Positions 1 through 4,801 of a stretch of DNA of 26,612 bases are shown here, in pieces. This DNA comes from a virus. The stretch lies in IMG/VR virus record IMGVR_UViG_3300025815_000091, positions 1 to 26,612 of that record. One strand, 5' to 3'. Each line of letters opens with the position of its first letter. The first letter of the stretch is position 1. Below the pieces are notes generated by a model, which ran no database searches, had not been told where the DNA came from, and was given only the letters and a program-made list of their open reading frames with translations. The position numbers and the translations under genes are program-made.

Positions 1-120
1 CTCGTAGTGCCGACCTTCAACGAACTTTCCGGTTTCGGCATTGTAGAGGTTGGCGTAGTAGTTGCCGATGGATTCTTTAGAAAGATCTACGGGTGTCTTA
101 AAACGATGGATTTTGGACAT
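1..120 (-). CDS. Hypothetical protein, 3'-truncated by window edge
   Basis: The first 40 codons of a minus-strand gene that runs off the left end of the window. It starts MSKIHRFKTPVDLSK and includes NYYANLYNAETGKFVEG. An AAGGA ribosome-binding site lies about 8 bases before the ATG, and a clear sigma70-type promoter (156-184) lies just upstream. I do not recognise the family. The placement, one small gene directly behind its own promoter, matches the other early-type units in the first 5 kb. The function is unknown and the C-terminus is not visible. Confidence 0.7.
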   Translation of the reverse strand, partial: MSKIHRFKTPVDLSKESIGNYYANLYNAETGKFVEGRHYE

Positions 121-155
121 CTTGTGTTCCTTCTGTTATGTGTTAGTGTTCTTAC

Positions 156-184
156 AGTATAGTACCAAAATGAATTAATGTCAA
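156..184 (-). promoter_or_regulatory. Sigma70-type promoter (P1)
   Basis: Read on the minus strand: TTGACA (179-184), 17-bp spacer, TATACT (156-161). It sits about 36 bp upstream of the ATG of the gene at the window's left edge. The TGA stop codon of the preceding 52-residue gene (181-183) is inside the -35 hexamer. Confidence 0.75.
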
Positions 185-339
185 CCAATTTTGTAAGTTG
201 TTGATTGTGTTGTATGTTCTACCGCCTTTGCTGTATCATAATCAAATTCATCTGCAAGCCGGTCCAGATATTCTTCGTATTCCTCACGAATCTTAGGATC
301 TCGAAACTCTTCTTCATACAACTCAATAAGTTCAAACAT
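181..339 (-). CDS. Small hypothetical protein (52 aa) with a borrowed C-terminus
   Basis: An acidic, helical 52-residue protein starting MFELIELYEEEFRDPK. The body (residues 1-34) is E/D/Y-rich and unrecognised. The tail DTAKAVEHTTQ is nearly identical, in the same frame, to DTAKAVQHTTQ inside the 266-residue protein at 581-1381. The DNA at 205-237 matches 1148-1180 at 32 of 33 bases. The gene sits immediately downstream of promoter P2, with no strong Shine-Dalgarno. Its stop codon TGA lies within the -35 box of P1. I infer a small early gene whose 3' end was remodelled by recombination with a fragment of its neighbour; its function is unknown. Confidence 0.6.
   Translation of the reverse strand: MFELIELYEEEFRDPKIREEYEEYLDRLADEFDYDTAKAVEHTTQSTTYKIG
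205..237 (-). repeat. 33-bp partial gene duplication (second copy at 1148-1180)
   Basis: This segment matches 1148-1180 with a single mismatch and keeps the same reading frame in both genes (TAKAV[EQ]HTTQ). It fuses a fragment of the 266-residue gene onto the end of an unrelated small gene. Confidence 0.8.
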
Positions 340-369
340 CACATTCACTCACTGTTTCATCATTTTTAT

Positions 370-398
370 ATAATACAACAGAAATGAATTAATGTCAA
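370..398 (-). promoter_or_regulatory. Sigma70-type promoter (P2)
   Basis: On the minus strand: TTGACA (393-398), 17-bp spacer, TATTAT (370-375). It lies about 30 bp upstream of the 52-residue gene. It shares the TATTATATAAA and TTGACATTAATTC surroundings with P1, P3 and P8, so it belongs to the second promoter subfamily in this window. Confidence 0.75.
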
Positions 399-449
399 CG
401 AAAAAGTTGAAGAATTTGCCTCTTAGATTCAGATGTCATCGATAACACA

Positions 450-541
450 TTATACGCCAATTCTCTCTACAAAGATACCCACACCAGCGGGAGTTGCAAG
501 ACTAACACTAAGAACAGCAGGATTACAAGTTGCAATCATAT
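450..541 (-). pseudogene. Truncated copy of part of the 266-aa gene
   Basis: Bases 467-541 are identical (75 bp) to 661-735 inside the gene at 581-1381. In the same frame they encode MIATCNPAVLSVSLATP and the next few residues, then diverge into a short tail and stop at 450-452. There is no Shine-Dalgarno before the ATG at 539. I read this as a dead internal fragment left by a local duplication. Most of the roughly 240-bp gap between 340 and 580 consists of this fragment and promoter P2. Confidence 0.7.
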
Positions 542-580
542 AGTATTGTATTCTGACCAGACGTTAATCTAACATCCATA

Positions 581-1381
581 TCAACTCACGGCGTTTTTCA
601 TTCCCTTTGGCGCAATCTTTTCACATACCAATTGAGCAACAATTGGAGAAATAACACTACCTACAAAGATACCCACACCAGCGGGAGTTGCAAGACTAAC
701 ACTAAGAACAGCAGGATTACAAGTTGCAATCATATTCACAATGACGTTGTTCAACATCTTTTTATCACAATTACCTTTCACACCAGGAATTAACCAAATG
801 CTTTCTGTAATCAAACCACCAACGGCTACAGCACAGGCGGTATTCATACCTTGTGTTGCAATATAACCAAGATAGGTAGAACTAATTGCTGTTGAAGTTA
901 CCGTTCCCGGATCAGTAGCACTTGGTTTCGGTGTAAAGTATGCGACACATCCAGTAGTAAGAGCGAGATTAAGTCCAATATAACAAGCATTCGCATCTAA
1001 CCATTCATATGCTTCTGTTGCTGCCCATTCTACGTATTCAACACCATGACTTACACTATCAATACAAGCCTTTGTTCCGTTCTTCCATTCTGTGGAAGTA
1101 ACATCGAAACCTTGTTTTGCATACTCAGATGCCTGCGATGTACAAGTTTGTGTTGTATGTTGTACCGCCTTTGCTGTATCGTTAGCAAGTGATTCGGCAA
1201 AATCTTTCGTTGCATTATAAGCATCAGTAGCGCCATCAGCAACTTTATTAGCAGTATCAGTAACTGTATCGGCGACATCATTTGCGGTGTCTGTTACGGT
1301 ATCTGCCACGTCATTAGCAGTATCCGCAATGTCGTCTCCTAGTTTAGTCCAACTGCTTTTCTTAAATGGATTCCAACCCAT
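581..1381 (-). CDS. Late-expressed 266-aa protein: LEA-like N-terminus, hydrophobic Cys-rich C-terminus
   Basis: Residues about 15-75 are an imperfect 11-residue amphipathic repeat (D-T-A-N-D-V-A-D-T-V-T type), resembling LEA or apolipoprotein-like helices. Residues about 130-260 hold two or three hydrophobic, Gly/Ala-rich stretches (for example GLNLALTTGCVAYF, PAGVGIFVGSVISPIVAQ) with several cysteines, so the C-terminal half is probably membrane-inserting. No N-terminal signal peptide is apparent. The ATG has an AGGA site 7 bases upstream. A TATAAATA late promoter lies about 113 bp upstream, between this gene and the tRNAs. I do not recognise a named family. A membrane-active late protein (lysis or virion) is possible but unproven. 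Two fragments of this gene are duplicated downstream. Confidence 0.75.
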   Translation of the reverse strand: MGWNPFKKSSWTKLGDDIADTANDVADTVTDTANDVADTVTDTANKVADGATDAYNATKDFAESLANDTAKAVQHTTQTCTSQASEYAKQGFDVTSTEWKNGTKACIDSVSHGVEYVEWAATEAYEWLDANACYIGLNLALTTGCVAYFTPKPSATDPGTVTSTAISSTYLGYIATQGMNTACAVAVGGLITESIWLIPGVKGNCDKKMLNNVIVNMIATCNPAVLSVSLATPAGVGIFVGSVISPIVAQLVCEKIAPKGMKNAVS

Positions 1382-1493
1382 AGAACATCCTTTCTATAAA
1401 AAAAAACGATGACCACGATTTTTCCTCTCTTTCAGTACTCCATCTGCCATCCCTACTGGTACCTCTCTGAAACGAGCCTCAGCAGCACGGTGT

Positions 1494-1501
1494 TATTTAT
1501 A
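1494..1501 (-). promoter_or_regulatory. T4-type late promoter TATAAATA
   Basis: A perfect TATAAATA on the minus strand, right after the CCA end of the last tRNA and about 113 bp upstream of the 266-residue gene. This is the consensus used by the T4 late sigma factor gp55. The long leader (1382-1490) contains a run of nine T/A near 1399-1407 but no other feature I can support. Confidence 0.7.
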
Positions 1502-1503
1502 TT

Positions 1504-1599
1504 TGGTACGCCCACCAGGATTCGAACCTGGACCGCTCCCTAATCTGGGGACCATATGCCGGATATAAGCCGGGTGTTCTACCGTTAAACTATGGGCGC
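1504..1599 (-). tRNA. Atypical tRNA, apparent anticodon UAU (Ile?) with 26-nt variable region
   Basis: The acceptor stem (GCGCCCA/TGGGCGT, one G-U pair), D-arm (GTTT-AACGGTA-GAAC), T-arm (CCAGG-TTCGAAT-CCTGG), A73 and encoded CCA are all intact. The anticodon stem CCCGG/CCGGC has one C-C mismatch, and its 7-base loop CTTATAT would give anticodon TAT. Between the anticodon stem and the T-stem there are 26 bases, far more than the 4-5 of a type I tRNA, although the D-arm is type I. The stretch CCGGCTTATAT followed by CCGGCATATGG looks like an imperfect 11-base tandem duplication. The tRNA call is strong; the isotype is uncertain. Confidence 0.8.
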
Positions 1600-1604
1600 A
1601 TATT

Positions 1605-1681
1605 TGGCGATCTCGGCAGGACTCGAACCTGCAACCTAGAGCTTAGAAGGCTCTTGCTCTATCCAATTGAGCTACGAGACC
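1605..1681 (-). tRNA. tRNA-Arg(UCU)
   Basis: A full cloverleaf: acceptor GGTCTCG/CGAGATC (one G-U), D-stem GCTC/GAGC, anticodon arm AGAGC-CTTCTAA-GCTCT giving anticodon TCT, T-arm GCAGG-TTCGAGT-CCTGC, G73 and encoded CCA. It reads AGA/AGG codons, which are frequent in this AT-rich phage. Confidence 0.95.
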
Positions 1682-1766
1682 AATTAACAGTTCCAACACA
1701 ATTTCGAAATTGCGTATGCAAAAGGCAAAAATGATAGTAGAACAAATATTACCATATACCAATCAA

Positions 1767-1910
1767 TCAAGGTAATACTCTCTTTACGACTACATGCCCC
1801 ATCTCAAATGGTAGAGTTACGACGTCGTAAGCAATACCAATAGGTGTCAATGGTGTTACAGCACAGGCTGAAAGCAAAAGACTGAGACTGATAATGATTA
1901 CCTTTTTCAT
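1767..1910 (-). CDS. Small lipoprotein (47 aa)
   Basis: A short secreted protein beginning MKKVIIISLSLLLSACAV. It has two lysines, a hydrophobic core and a lipobox LSAC with the lipidated Cys at residue 16, leaving a mature peptide of about 32 residues. The ATG overlaps the stop of the PurS gene (ATGA), with GAGG four bases upstream, so translation is probably coupled. Phages carry small lipoproteins as outer spanins or superinfection-exclusion factors. Nothing in the mature part (TPIGIAYDVV...) decides between these. The reading frame and lipobox are seen directly; the role is unknown. Confidence 0.75.
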   Translation of the reverse strand: MKKVIIISLSLLLSACAVTPLTPIGIAYDVVTLPFEMGHVVVKRVLP

Positions 1911-2128
1911 AGTTCCTCAATCACATAATTTTCCATTACTTCATTATATACAGACTTGGCAATGTCGTCAACTAAATTTTCATCACATTCAATATGTATA
2001 GTCTTACCGATTCGAACATTTTCAACCATATCATATCCCATAGATCGTAAAGCATTTGCTACTGCATCGCCTTGCATATCTTTGATACCGGGACGAAGAG
2101 TTGTGGTGATCCTATATTTCTTTATCAT
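1907..2128 (-). CDS. purS: PurS-like subunit of phosphoribosylformylglycinamidine synthase
   Basis: At 73 residues it is close to the roughly 80 of bacterial PurS. It matches the family pattern: an N-terminal beta strand (YRITTTLRPG), the D-x-Q-G-x-A(V)-x-x-A-L stretch (DMQGDAVANALRSMGYD), V-R-x-G-K (NVRIGKTIHIE) and the C-terminal VIE(E) strand. In bacteria PurS bridges PurL and PurQ, channelling ammonia for purine synthesis. No purL or purQ is in this window, so it may act on the host complex or on partners elsewhere in the genome. The upstream gene ends exactly where this one starts, and the lipoprotein gene overlaps its stop. Recognition is from memory of the family pattern; I am fairly confident. 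Confidence 0.75.
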   Translation of the reverse strand: MIKKYRITTTLRPGIKDMQGDAVANALRSMGYDMVENVRIGKTIHIECDENLVDDIAKSVYNEVMENYVIEEL

Positions 2129-2563
2129 TTAGTTTTTCTCCACCATTTCACCGTTACGAACAACGTAGTGTTTAACTTCACACATACTTGACTTAATATA
2201 AGCACGGCCTCCGTCGATCATATTGCCGTTCTTAAACCGTTTATAATCATGGCGATGTGCGCTGTACTGTAGATTGCCATCATCATCTTCAACAAGCCCA
2301 AACTCTACAGATTCAATTCGATCTGCATTGGTAATCATAATTTGTGGCTTTTGTGTTACTCGTGTATCAACCATATTGTAATATAATCCAAAGTAATGGT
2401 TACCAAACTCAGGATGTGGAGTCTCTCTGTAAAAGATATCCATTGCCCATGCCTCAGAGCCCAGAGCACTTGTACACACATAGGTAACAGGAACACCATC
2501 TTTCTTAGTATAGTGTTCACTAATCTTGTCAGTATCAAATAGTGGTTCGTGTTTAATCATCAT
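2129..2563 (-). CDS. Conserved phage hypothetical protein
   Basis: I chose the start MMIKHEPLFDTDK (144 aa), with GGGA five bases upstream. A longer frame begins at 2632, but that start has no ribosome-binding site and would overlap the preceding gene by 26 bases. Conserved-looking parts are KKDGVPVTYVCTSALG, WAMDIFYRETPHPEFGNHYF and YIKSSMCEVKHYVV. This looks like a mixed alpha/beta protein with no signal peptide or membrane segment. I have the impression that similar proteins occur in marine T4-like phages, but I cannot name a function. It abuts the PurS gene with no spacer. Confidence 0.7.
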   Translation of the reverse strand: MMIKHEPLFDTDKISEHYTKKDGVPVTYVCTSALGSEAWAMDIFYRETPHPEFGNHYFGLYYNMVDTRVTQKPQIMITNADRIESVEFGLVEDDDGNLQYSAHRHDYKRFKNGNMIDGGRAYIKSSMCEVKHYVVRNGEMVEKN

Positions 2564-2606
2564 TTCAATCCCATAGCGATTTGTTATTTTATGATATAAT
2601 CTAGAT

Positions 2607-2864
2607 TTAACCAGTCTTTTCAGACATTGCATGTCTTAGAATGGTCTCGTACTTCTCAACCTTCTTGCGAAGGAGTAGTACTTCTTCATAATAATCTTCA
2701 GTCCAATGGAGATCGCGATTTTCCGTTTCTCTTGCTTTTGCAAGATCAAGACATGCGTCCTGCAACCATGCTTTCATCAGTGGATCAATCTGCATGTTCC
2801 ACGTTTGATTTAGACACTGACGAATAAGGTATTCTGCATTATTAATAAAATCGATGGTATTCAT
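2607..2864 (-). CDS. Hypothetical helical protein (85 aa)
   Basis: A small protein starting MNTIDFINNAEYLIRQCLN and predicted to be mostly helical. The C-terminal third (YYEEVLLLRKKVEKYETIL) reads as a short coiled coil. Its ATG overlaps the stop of the upstream 129-residue gene (ATGA), arguing that both are translated as a coupled pair. No family is recognised. Confidence 0.65.
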   Translation of the reverse strand: MNTIDFINNAEYLIRQCLNQTWNMQIDPLMKAWLQDACLDLAKARETENRDLHWTEDYYEEVLLLRKKVEKYETILRHAMSEKTG

Positions 2865-3250
2865 CCTCGCCTCTTTCCAGTGGTTGGATCATTAGCGTCT
2901 TCTTTAGATAGTACCTGTAGACCACCTTTGTTATACGCTTGACCGACAACATATTGAGAACTATACATCAGTTTTGTCTCTCTGTCAACTGATTTATTCG
3001 TTTGAATCGGTACAATTTTGTTACTGAGAGGAATTTGGTCGGGGATGCTGGATTCGAACCAACGACCTGACGCTCCCAAAGCGCCCGCTCTACCAGACTG
3101 AGCCAATCCCCGTTTATCTGCATGAACACCCATCTTACGAAGCCATTTATCATGTTCGATATCGGCTTGTAATTGACGTTTGGTCTTTTTAGATTTACGT
3201 TTACGAGTGGATGTTGTTGTCATCCACGGTCCCACAAGATGCATACTCAT
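2861..3250 (-). CDS. Phage hypothetical protein with a tRNA-Pro gene in its reading frame
   Basis: The frame stays open for 129 codons through the same-strand tRNA-Pro gene. Residues 1-46 are a Lys/Arg-rich head (RKRKSKKTKRQ, DIEHDKWLRKMGV), and residues about 47-71 are the translated tRNA (SGRAGALGASG, RWFESS). Residues about 85-129 are a conserved-looking tail (YVVGQAYNKGGLQVLS, NDPTTGKRR) of the kind I recall from marine phage proteins. A GGAG site lies five bases before the ATG, and the stop overlaps the next gene (ATGA), so both ends look like a real gene. Either the tRNA inserted into a linker without breaking the frame, or the head and tail are two gene remnants. RNase P and 3'-end processing of the tRNA would cut this mRNA. 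Confidence 0.5.
   Translation of the reverse strand: MSMHLVGPWMTTTSTRKRKSKKTKRQLQADIEHDKWLRKMGVHADKRGLAQSGRAGALGASGRWFESSIPDQIPLSNKIVPIQTNKSVDRETKLMYSSQYVVGQAYNKGGLQVLSKEDANDPTTGKRRG
3036..3112 (-). tRNA. tRNA-Pro(UGG)
   Basis: A complete cloverleaf: acceptor CGGGGAT/ATCCCCG, anticodon arm GGCGC-TTTGGGA-GCGTC giving TGG, T-loop TTCGAAT, A73 and encoded CCA. It lies wholly within the open reading frame 2861-3250 on the same strand. Confidence 0.95.
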
Positions 3251-3264
3251 ATCATCTCCAAAAA

Positions 3265-3341
3265 TGGTGCTGGTGGAGGGACTCGAACCCCCGACCAGAG
3301 GTTTACAAAACCCCTGCTCTACCCAACTGAGCTACACCAGC
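3265..3341 (-). tRNA. tRNA-Thr(UGU)
   Basis: A complete cloverleaf: acceptor GCTGGTG/CACCAGC, D-stem GCTC/GAGC, anticodon arm GGGGT-TTTGTAA-ACCTC giving TGT, T-loop TTCGAGT, A73 and CCA. The next gene's Shine-Dalgarno begins only a few bases after the CCA. Confidence 0.95.
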
Positions 3342-3345
3342 AAAT

Positions 3346-3420
3346 TGGCTCCTGGAGAGGGATTCGAACCCCCGACCGGGCGGTTAACAGCCGCCAGCTC
3401 TACCACTGAGCTACCCAGGA
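3346..3420 (-). tRNA. tRNA-Asn(GUU)
   Basis: A complete cloverleaf: acceptor TCCTGGG/TCCAGGA (one G-T), anticodon arm GGCGG-CTGTTAA-CCGCC giving GTT, T-loop TTCGAAT, G73 and CCA. Four bases separate it from tRNA-Thr. Confidence 0.95.
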
Positions 3421-3429
3421 ATAAACTCA

Positions 3430-3519
3430 TTAAGAGAACGCTACCATATACATTAGGATAACTGCCATCAGACAAGAGAAAGCAGTAAACTCGACCAACA
3501 TCTTCAGAGCATTCAACAT
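3430..3519 (-). CDS. Single-span membrane mini-protein (29 aa)
   Basis: A very short gene between promoter P3 and the tRNAs. An AAGGAG site is followed by three ATG codons in a row. The third (3519) has 7-base spacing and gives MLNALKMLVEFTAFSCLM and so on; the first would add two Met. Almost the whole product is one hydrophobic helix (about residues 7-28). Small membrane peptides like this are common among early phage genes, but the role here is unknown. Confidence 0.5.
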   Translation of the reverse strand: MLNALKMLVEFTAFSCLMAVILMYMVAFS

Positions 3520-3548
3520 CATCATTCTCCTTCGTTCATCATGTTTAT

Positions 3549-3577
3549 ATCATACCAAAAGAATTAATTTTTGTCAA
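3549..3577 (-). promoter_or_regulatory. Sigma70-type promoter (P3) for the tRNA/PurS unit
   Basis: On the minus strand: TTGACA (3572-3577), 17-bp spacer, TATGAT (3549-3554). It overlaps the 3' end of the upstream gene: the -35 box encodes its last residues (VDK) and the stop follows within the spacer. About 24 bp past the -10 (ATATAAACATGATGAACGAA) are nearly identical to the region after P8. Confidence 0.75.
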
Positions 3578-3794
3578 CCAATATCTCAAAATCTGGATCA
3601 TTTTTTAAAGCGATCCAACGATGGTCACCCGTGGGGCTAAACACCATTGCAAAAGGTCCTGGCAGCGAACGGTGTTTGGTTGTTTGAATACGGTCGCGAA
3701 TCTCGCTGATCCAAAACTCCGTACCAAACTGCTGGATGCGATTCTTACCGTGTTTGCTCTTACCTTTGAGCTGGATTTTATCACCTATTTGCAT
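3564..3794 (-). CDS. Small basic protein, paralogue of the gene at 12415-12639
   Basis: I chose the start MQIGDKIQLKGKSKHGK (76 aa) because AAGGAG lies 8 bases upstream; an upstream in-frame ATG at 3827 has no such site. The shared core with the gene at 12415-12639 is KHGKNRIQQ, a central W-[FV]-I/V-x-E-x-R strand and a C-terminal RW(I/V)xLxNDP(D/N)FE. The pattern (GD.I.LKGK at the N-terminus, short strands) suggests a small beta-barrel of the SH3/KOW kind, but I cannot assign a family. It has its own promoter, P4. Confidence 0.7.
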   Translation of the reverse strand: MQIGDKIQLKGKSKHGKNRIQQFGTEFWISEIRDRIQTTKHRSLPGPFAMVFSPTGDHRWIALKNDPDFEILVDKN

Positions 3795-3838
3795 AGTATC
3801 TCTCCTTTGCTTGCTCCGTTGTCTCACTCACTATAATC

Positions 3839-3867
3839 ATTATCTTACAGTGGAGATTAAATGTCAA
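3839..3867 (-). promoter_or_regulatory. Sigma70-type promoter (P4)
   Basis: On the minus strand: TTGACA (3862-3867), 17-bp spacer, GATAAT (3839-3844), then GATTATAGTGAGTGAGAC. It shares TTGACATTTAATCTCCA with P5-P7. It lies between the stop of the gene at 3874-4152 and the gene it drives (3564-3794). Confidence 0.75.
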
Positions 3868-3873
3868 GCAAAA

Positions 3874-4152
3874 TTATTCATATCCCCGAAAATTTTTGAT
3901 AGACCACTTTTCAACAATCGGCGTACCATCGCCGCCTTCGTCTACGACCACATACGCTACAGTCTTCTTAACAAGACCAATACGAGTTTCGTCGTTACCA
4001 ACGAAAATCTTGTGGGGATATTCATCAGCAAACCAATCATCATTCTCAGCAAACTCAAACAAGTGATCATACTCCTTTTCTCGGAACTGACCCAGAACTT
4101 TAGAGTCAATTCCAATCGTGCGACGGTCGTTGGTATAAGGAGCAAACGCCAT
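3874..4152 (-). CDS. Hypothetical protein (92 aa)
   Basis: Starts MAFAPYTNDRRTIGIDSK with a GGGAGG site 6 bases upstream. The longer frame beginning at 4197 overlaps the previous gene without a site. Features: an acidic centre (EFAENDDWFADEYPHK), a strand-rich second half (KIFVGND, RIGLVKKTVAYVVVDE) and the C-terminal TPIVEKWSIKNFRGYE. The last 19 codons are duplicated as a remnant at 4438-4494. It is the second gene of the P5 unit, one base after the stop of its partner. Function unknown. Confidence 0.65.
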   Translation of the reverse strand: MAFAPYTNDRRTIGIDSKVLGQFREKEYDHLFEFAENDDWFADEYPHKIFVGNDETRIGLVKKTVAYVVVDEGGDGTPIVEKWSIKNFRGYE

Positions 4153-4153
4153 A

Positions 4154-4369
4154 TCAATCCTCCCACTTGACAGTGAAACTAACCTTCGCCTCAGCATTCC
4201 GCTTGGCGATATCGAAGGTTTCGTACATCTCTACGAAATTTTTGCCAATCCAAAGTTCGTATTCATCATTAATGTTTTCAATGATATCAACTTCACTTTC
4301 GGCATTGGTAGCCATCCAAGCGGTCTTGATATCGATGGCTTTGGTGTCGTATTTGGCAAATTTCATCAT
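4154..4369 (-). CDS. Hypothetical protein (71 aa), first gene of the P5 unit
   Basis: Starts MMKFAKYDTKAIDIK. An in-frame upstream ATG at 4405 lies inside the -10 box and could not be on the transcript, so the ATG at 4369 is chosen. The weak purine-rich GAGAGAGACAGAAAC serves as ribosome-binding site. The product has repeated strand-like segments (AWMATNAESEV, YELWIGKNFVEMYETF, AKVSFTVKWED) and no Cys. A small single-domain protein of unknown family and likely early expression. Confidence 0.6.
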   Translation of the reverse strand: MMKFAKYDTKAIDIKTAWMATNAESEVDIIENINDEYELWIGKNFVEMYETFDIAKRNAEAKVSFTVKWED

Positions 4370-4403
4370 GTTTCTGTCTCTCTCTGTCTCATTCACTATA
4401 ATC

Positions 4404-4431
4404 ATTATACTCGATGGAGATTAAATGTCAA
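4404..4431 (-). promoter_or_regulatory. Sigma70-type promoter (P5) with palindromic -10 region
   Basis: On the minus strand: TTGACA (4426-4431), 16-bp spacer, TATAAT (4404-4409). The -10 is half of the perfect palindrome TATAATGATTATA (4397-4409). From here to the ATG the sequence (4366-4431) is identical to that of P6 (4728-4793). Confidence 0.8.
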
Positions 4432-4494
4432 GCAAAATTATTCATATCCCCGAAAATTTTTGATAGACCACTTTTCAACAATCGGCGTACCATC
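4415..4494 (-). repeat. 80-bp duplication of 3851-3930
   Basis: Identical to 3851-3930 at a distance of 564 bp. It carries the -35 half of the promoter spacer plus the last codons and stop of the gene at 3874-4152. Together with the repeated promoter-leader it brackets two small genes with homologous ends. Confidence 0.9.
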
Positions 4495-4503
4495 ACAACC
4501 ACA
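4438..4503 (-). pseudogene. 3' remnant of a copy of the 3874-4152 gene, in frame behind a TGA
   Basis: Encodes CGCDGTPIVEKWSIKNFRG plus YE and a stop. The last 19 residues equal the C-terminus of the gene at 3874-4152. It is in frame with the gene at 4504-4731, separated only by that gene's TGA stop. Readthrough would give a 97-residue fusion. I interpret it as the leftover end of a displaced gene. Confidence 0.7.
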
Positions 4504-4731
4504 TCATCCGATCGTGATGGGGTAAGAGTGGCTATCGTCATCAATGGATGCGACGGATTCGATGAGAGACTTGCACTCCGCGAAGGATGCCCACCGCCCC
4601 GCATAGTCGCCGTATTTTACGAACCAAGTTGAAGGATCGTCATACGCCCGCTCGATATAGGCGACTGGCGAGGTGTTCGTCGTTTTGTGGGCTCCGGGGC
4701 AGAGGCATGTGGTTTTTACGCGGCTGGTCAT
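4504..4731 (-). CDS. Hypothetical protein (75 aa)
   Basis: Starts MTSRVKTTCLCPGAHKTTN at the end of the shared promoter leader (P6); the in-frame ATG at 4767 overlaps the -10 box and is rejected. Visible features are a CLCPGAHK motif near the N-terminus and WFVKYGDYAGRWASFAECKSLIES, a compact mixed segment, then an acidic tail. Its base composition is more GC-rich than the genes on either side, which suggests a different origin. Its TGA stop is followed in frame by the remnant at 4438-4503. Function unknown. Confidence 0.6.
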   Translation of the reverse strand: MTSRVKTTCLCPGAHKTTNTSPVAYIERAYDDPSTWFVKYGDYAGRWASFAECKSLIESVASIDDDSHSYPITIG

Positions 4732-4765
4732 GTTTCTGTCTCTCTCTGTCTCATTCACTATAATC

Positions 4766-4793
4766 ATTATACTCGATGGAGATTAAATGTCAA
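4766..4793 (-). promoter_or_regulatory. Sigma70-type promoter (P6) with palindromic -10 region
   Basis: On the minus strand: TTGACA (4788-4793), 16-bp spacer, TATAAT (4766-4771), inside the palindrome TATAATGATTATA (4759-4771). The promoter and leader are identical to P5 over 66 bp. Confidence 0.8.
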
Positions 4794-4801
4794 CAGTTTT
4801 T

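Noticed and set aside
1684-1755. A 23-codon hydrophobic frame on the minus strand (MVIFVLLSFLPFAYA...)
   Set aside because: It lies between the lipoprotein gene and tRNA-Arg but has no Shine-Dalgarno and is too short to support.
3173-3461. Plus-strand open frames over the tRNA-Thr/tRNA-Asn region
   Set aside because: They read antisense through tRNA genes (GGIRTPD.., EGFEPPT.. are typical translations of reverse tRNA sequence), with no ribosome-binding site.
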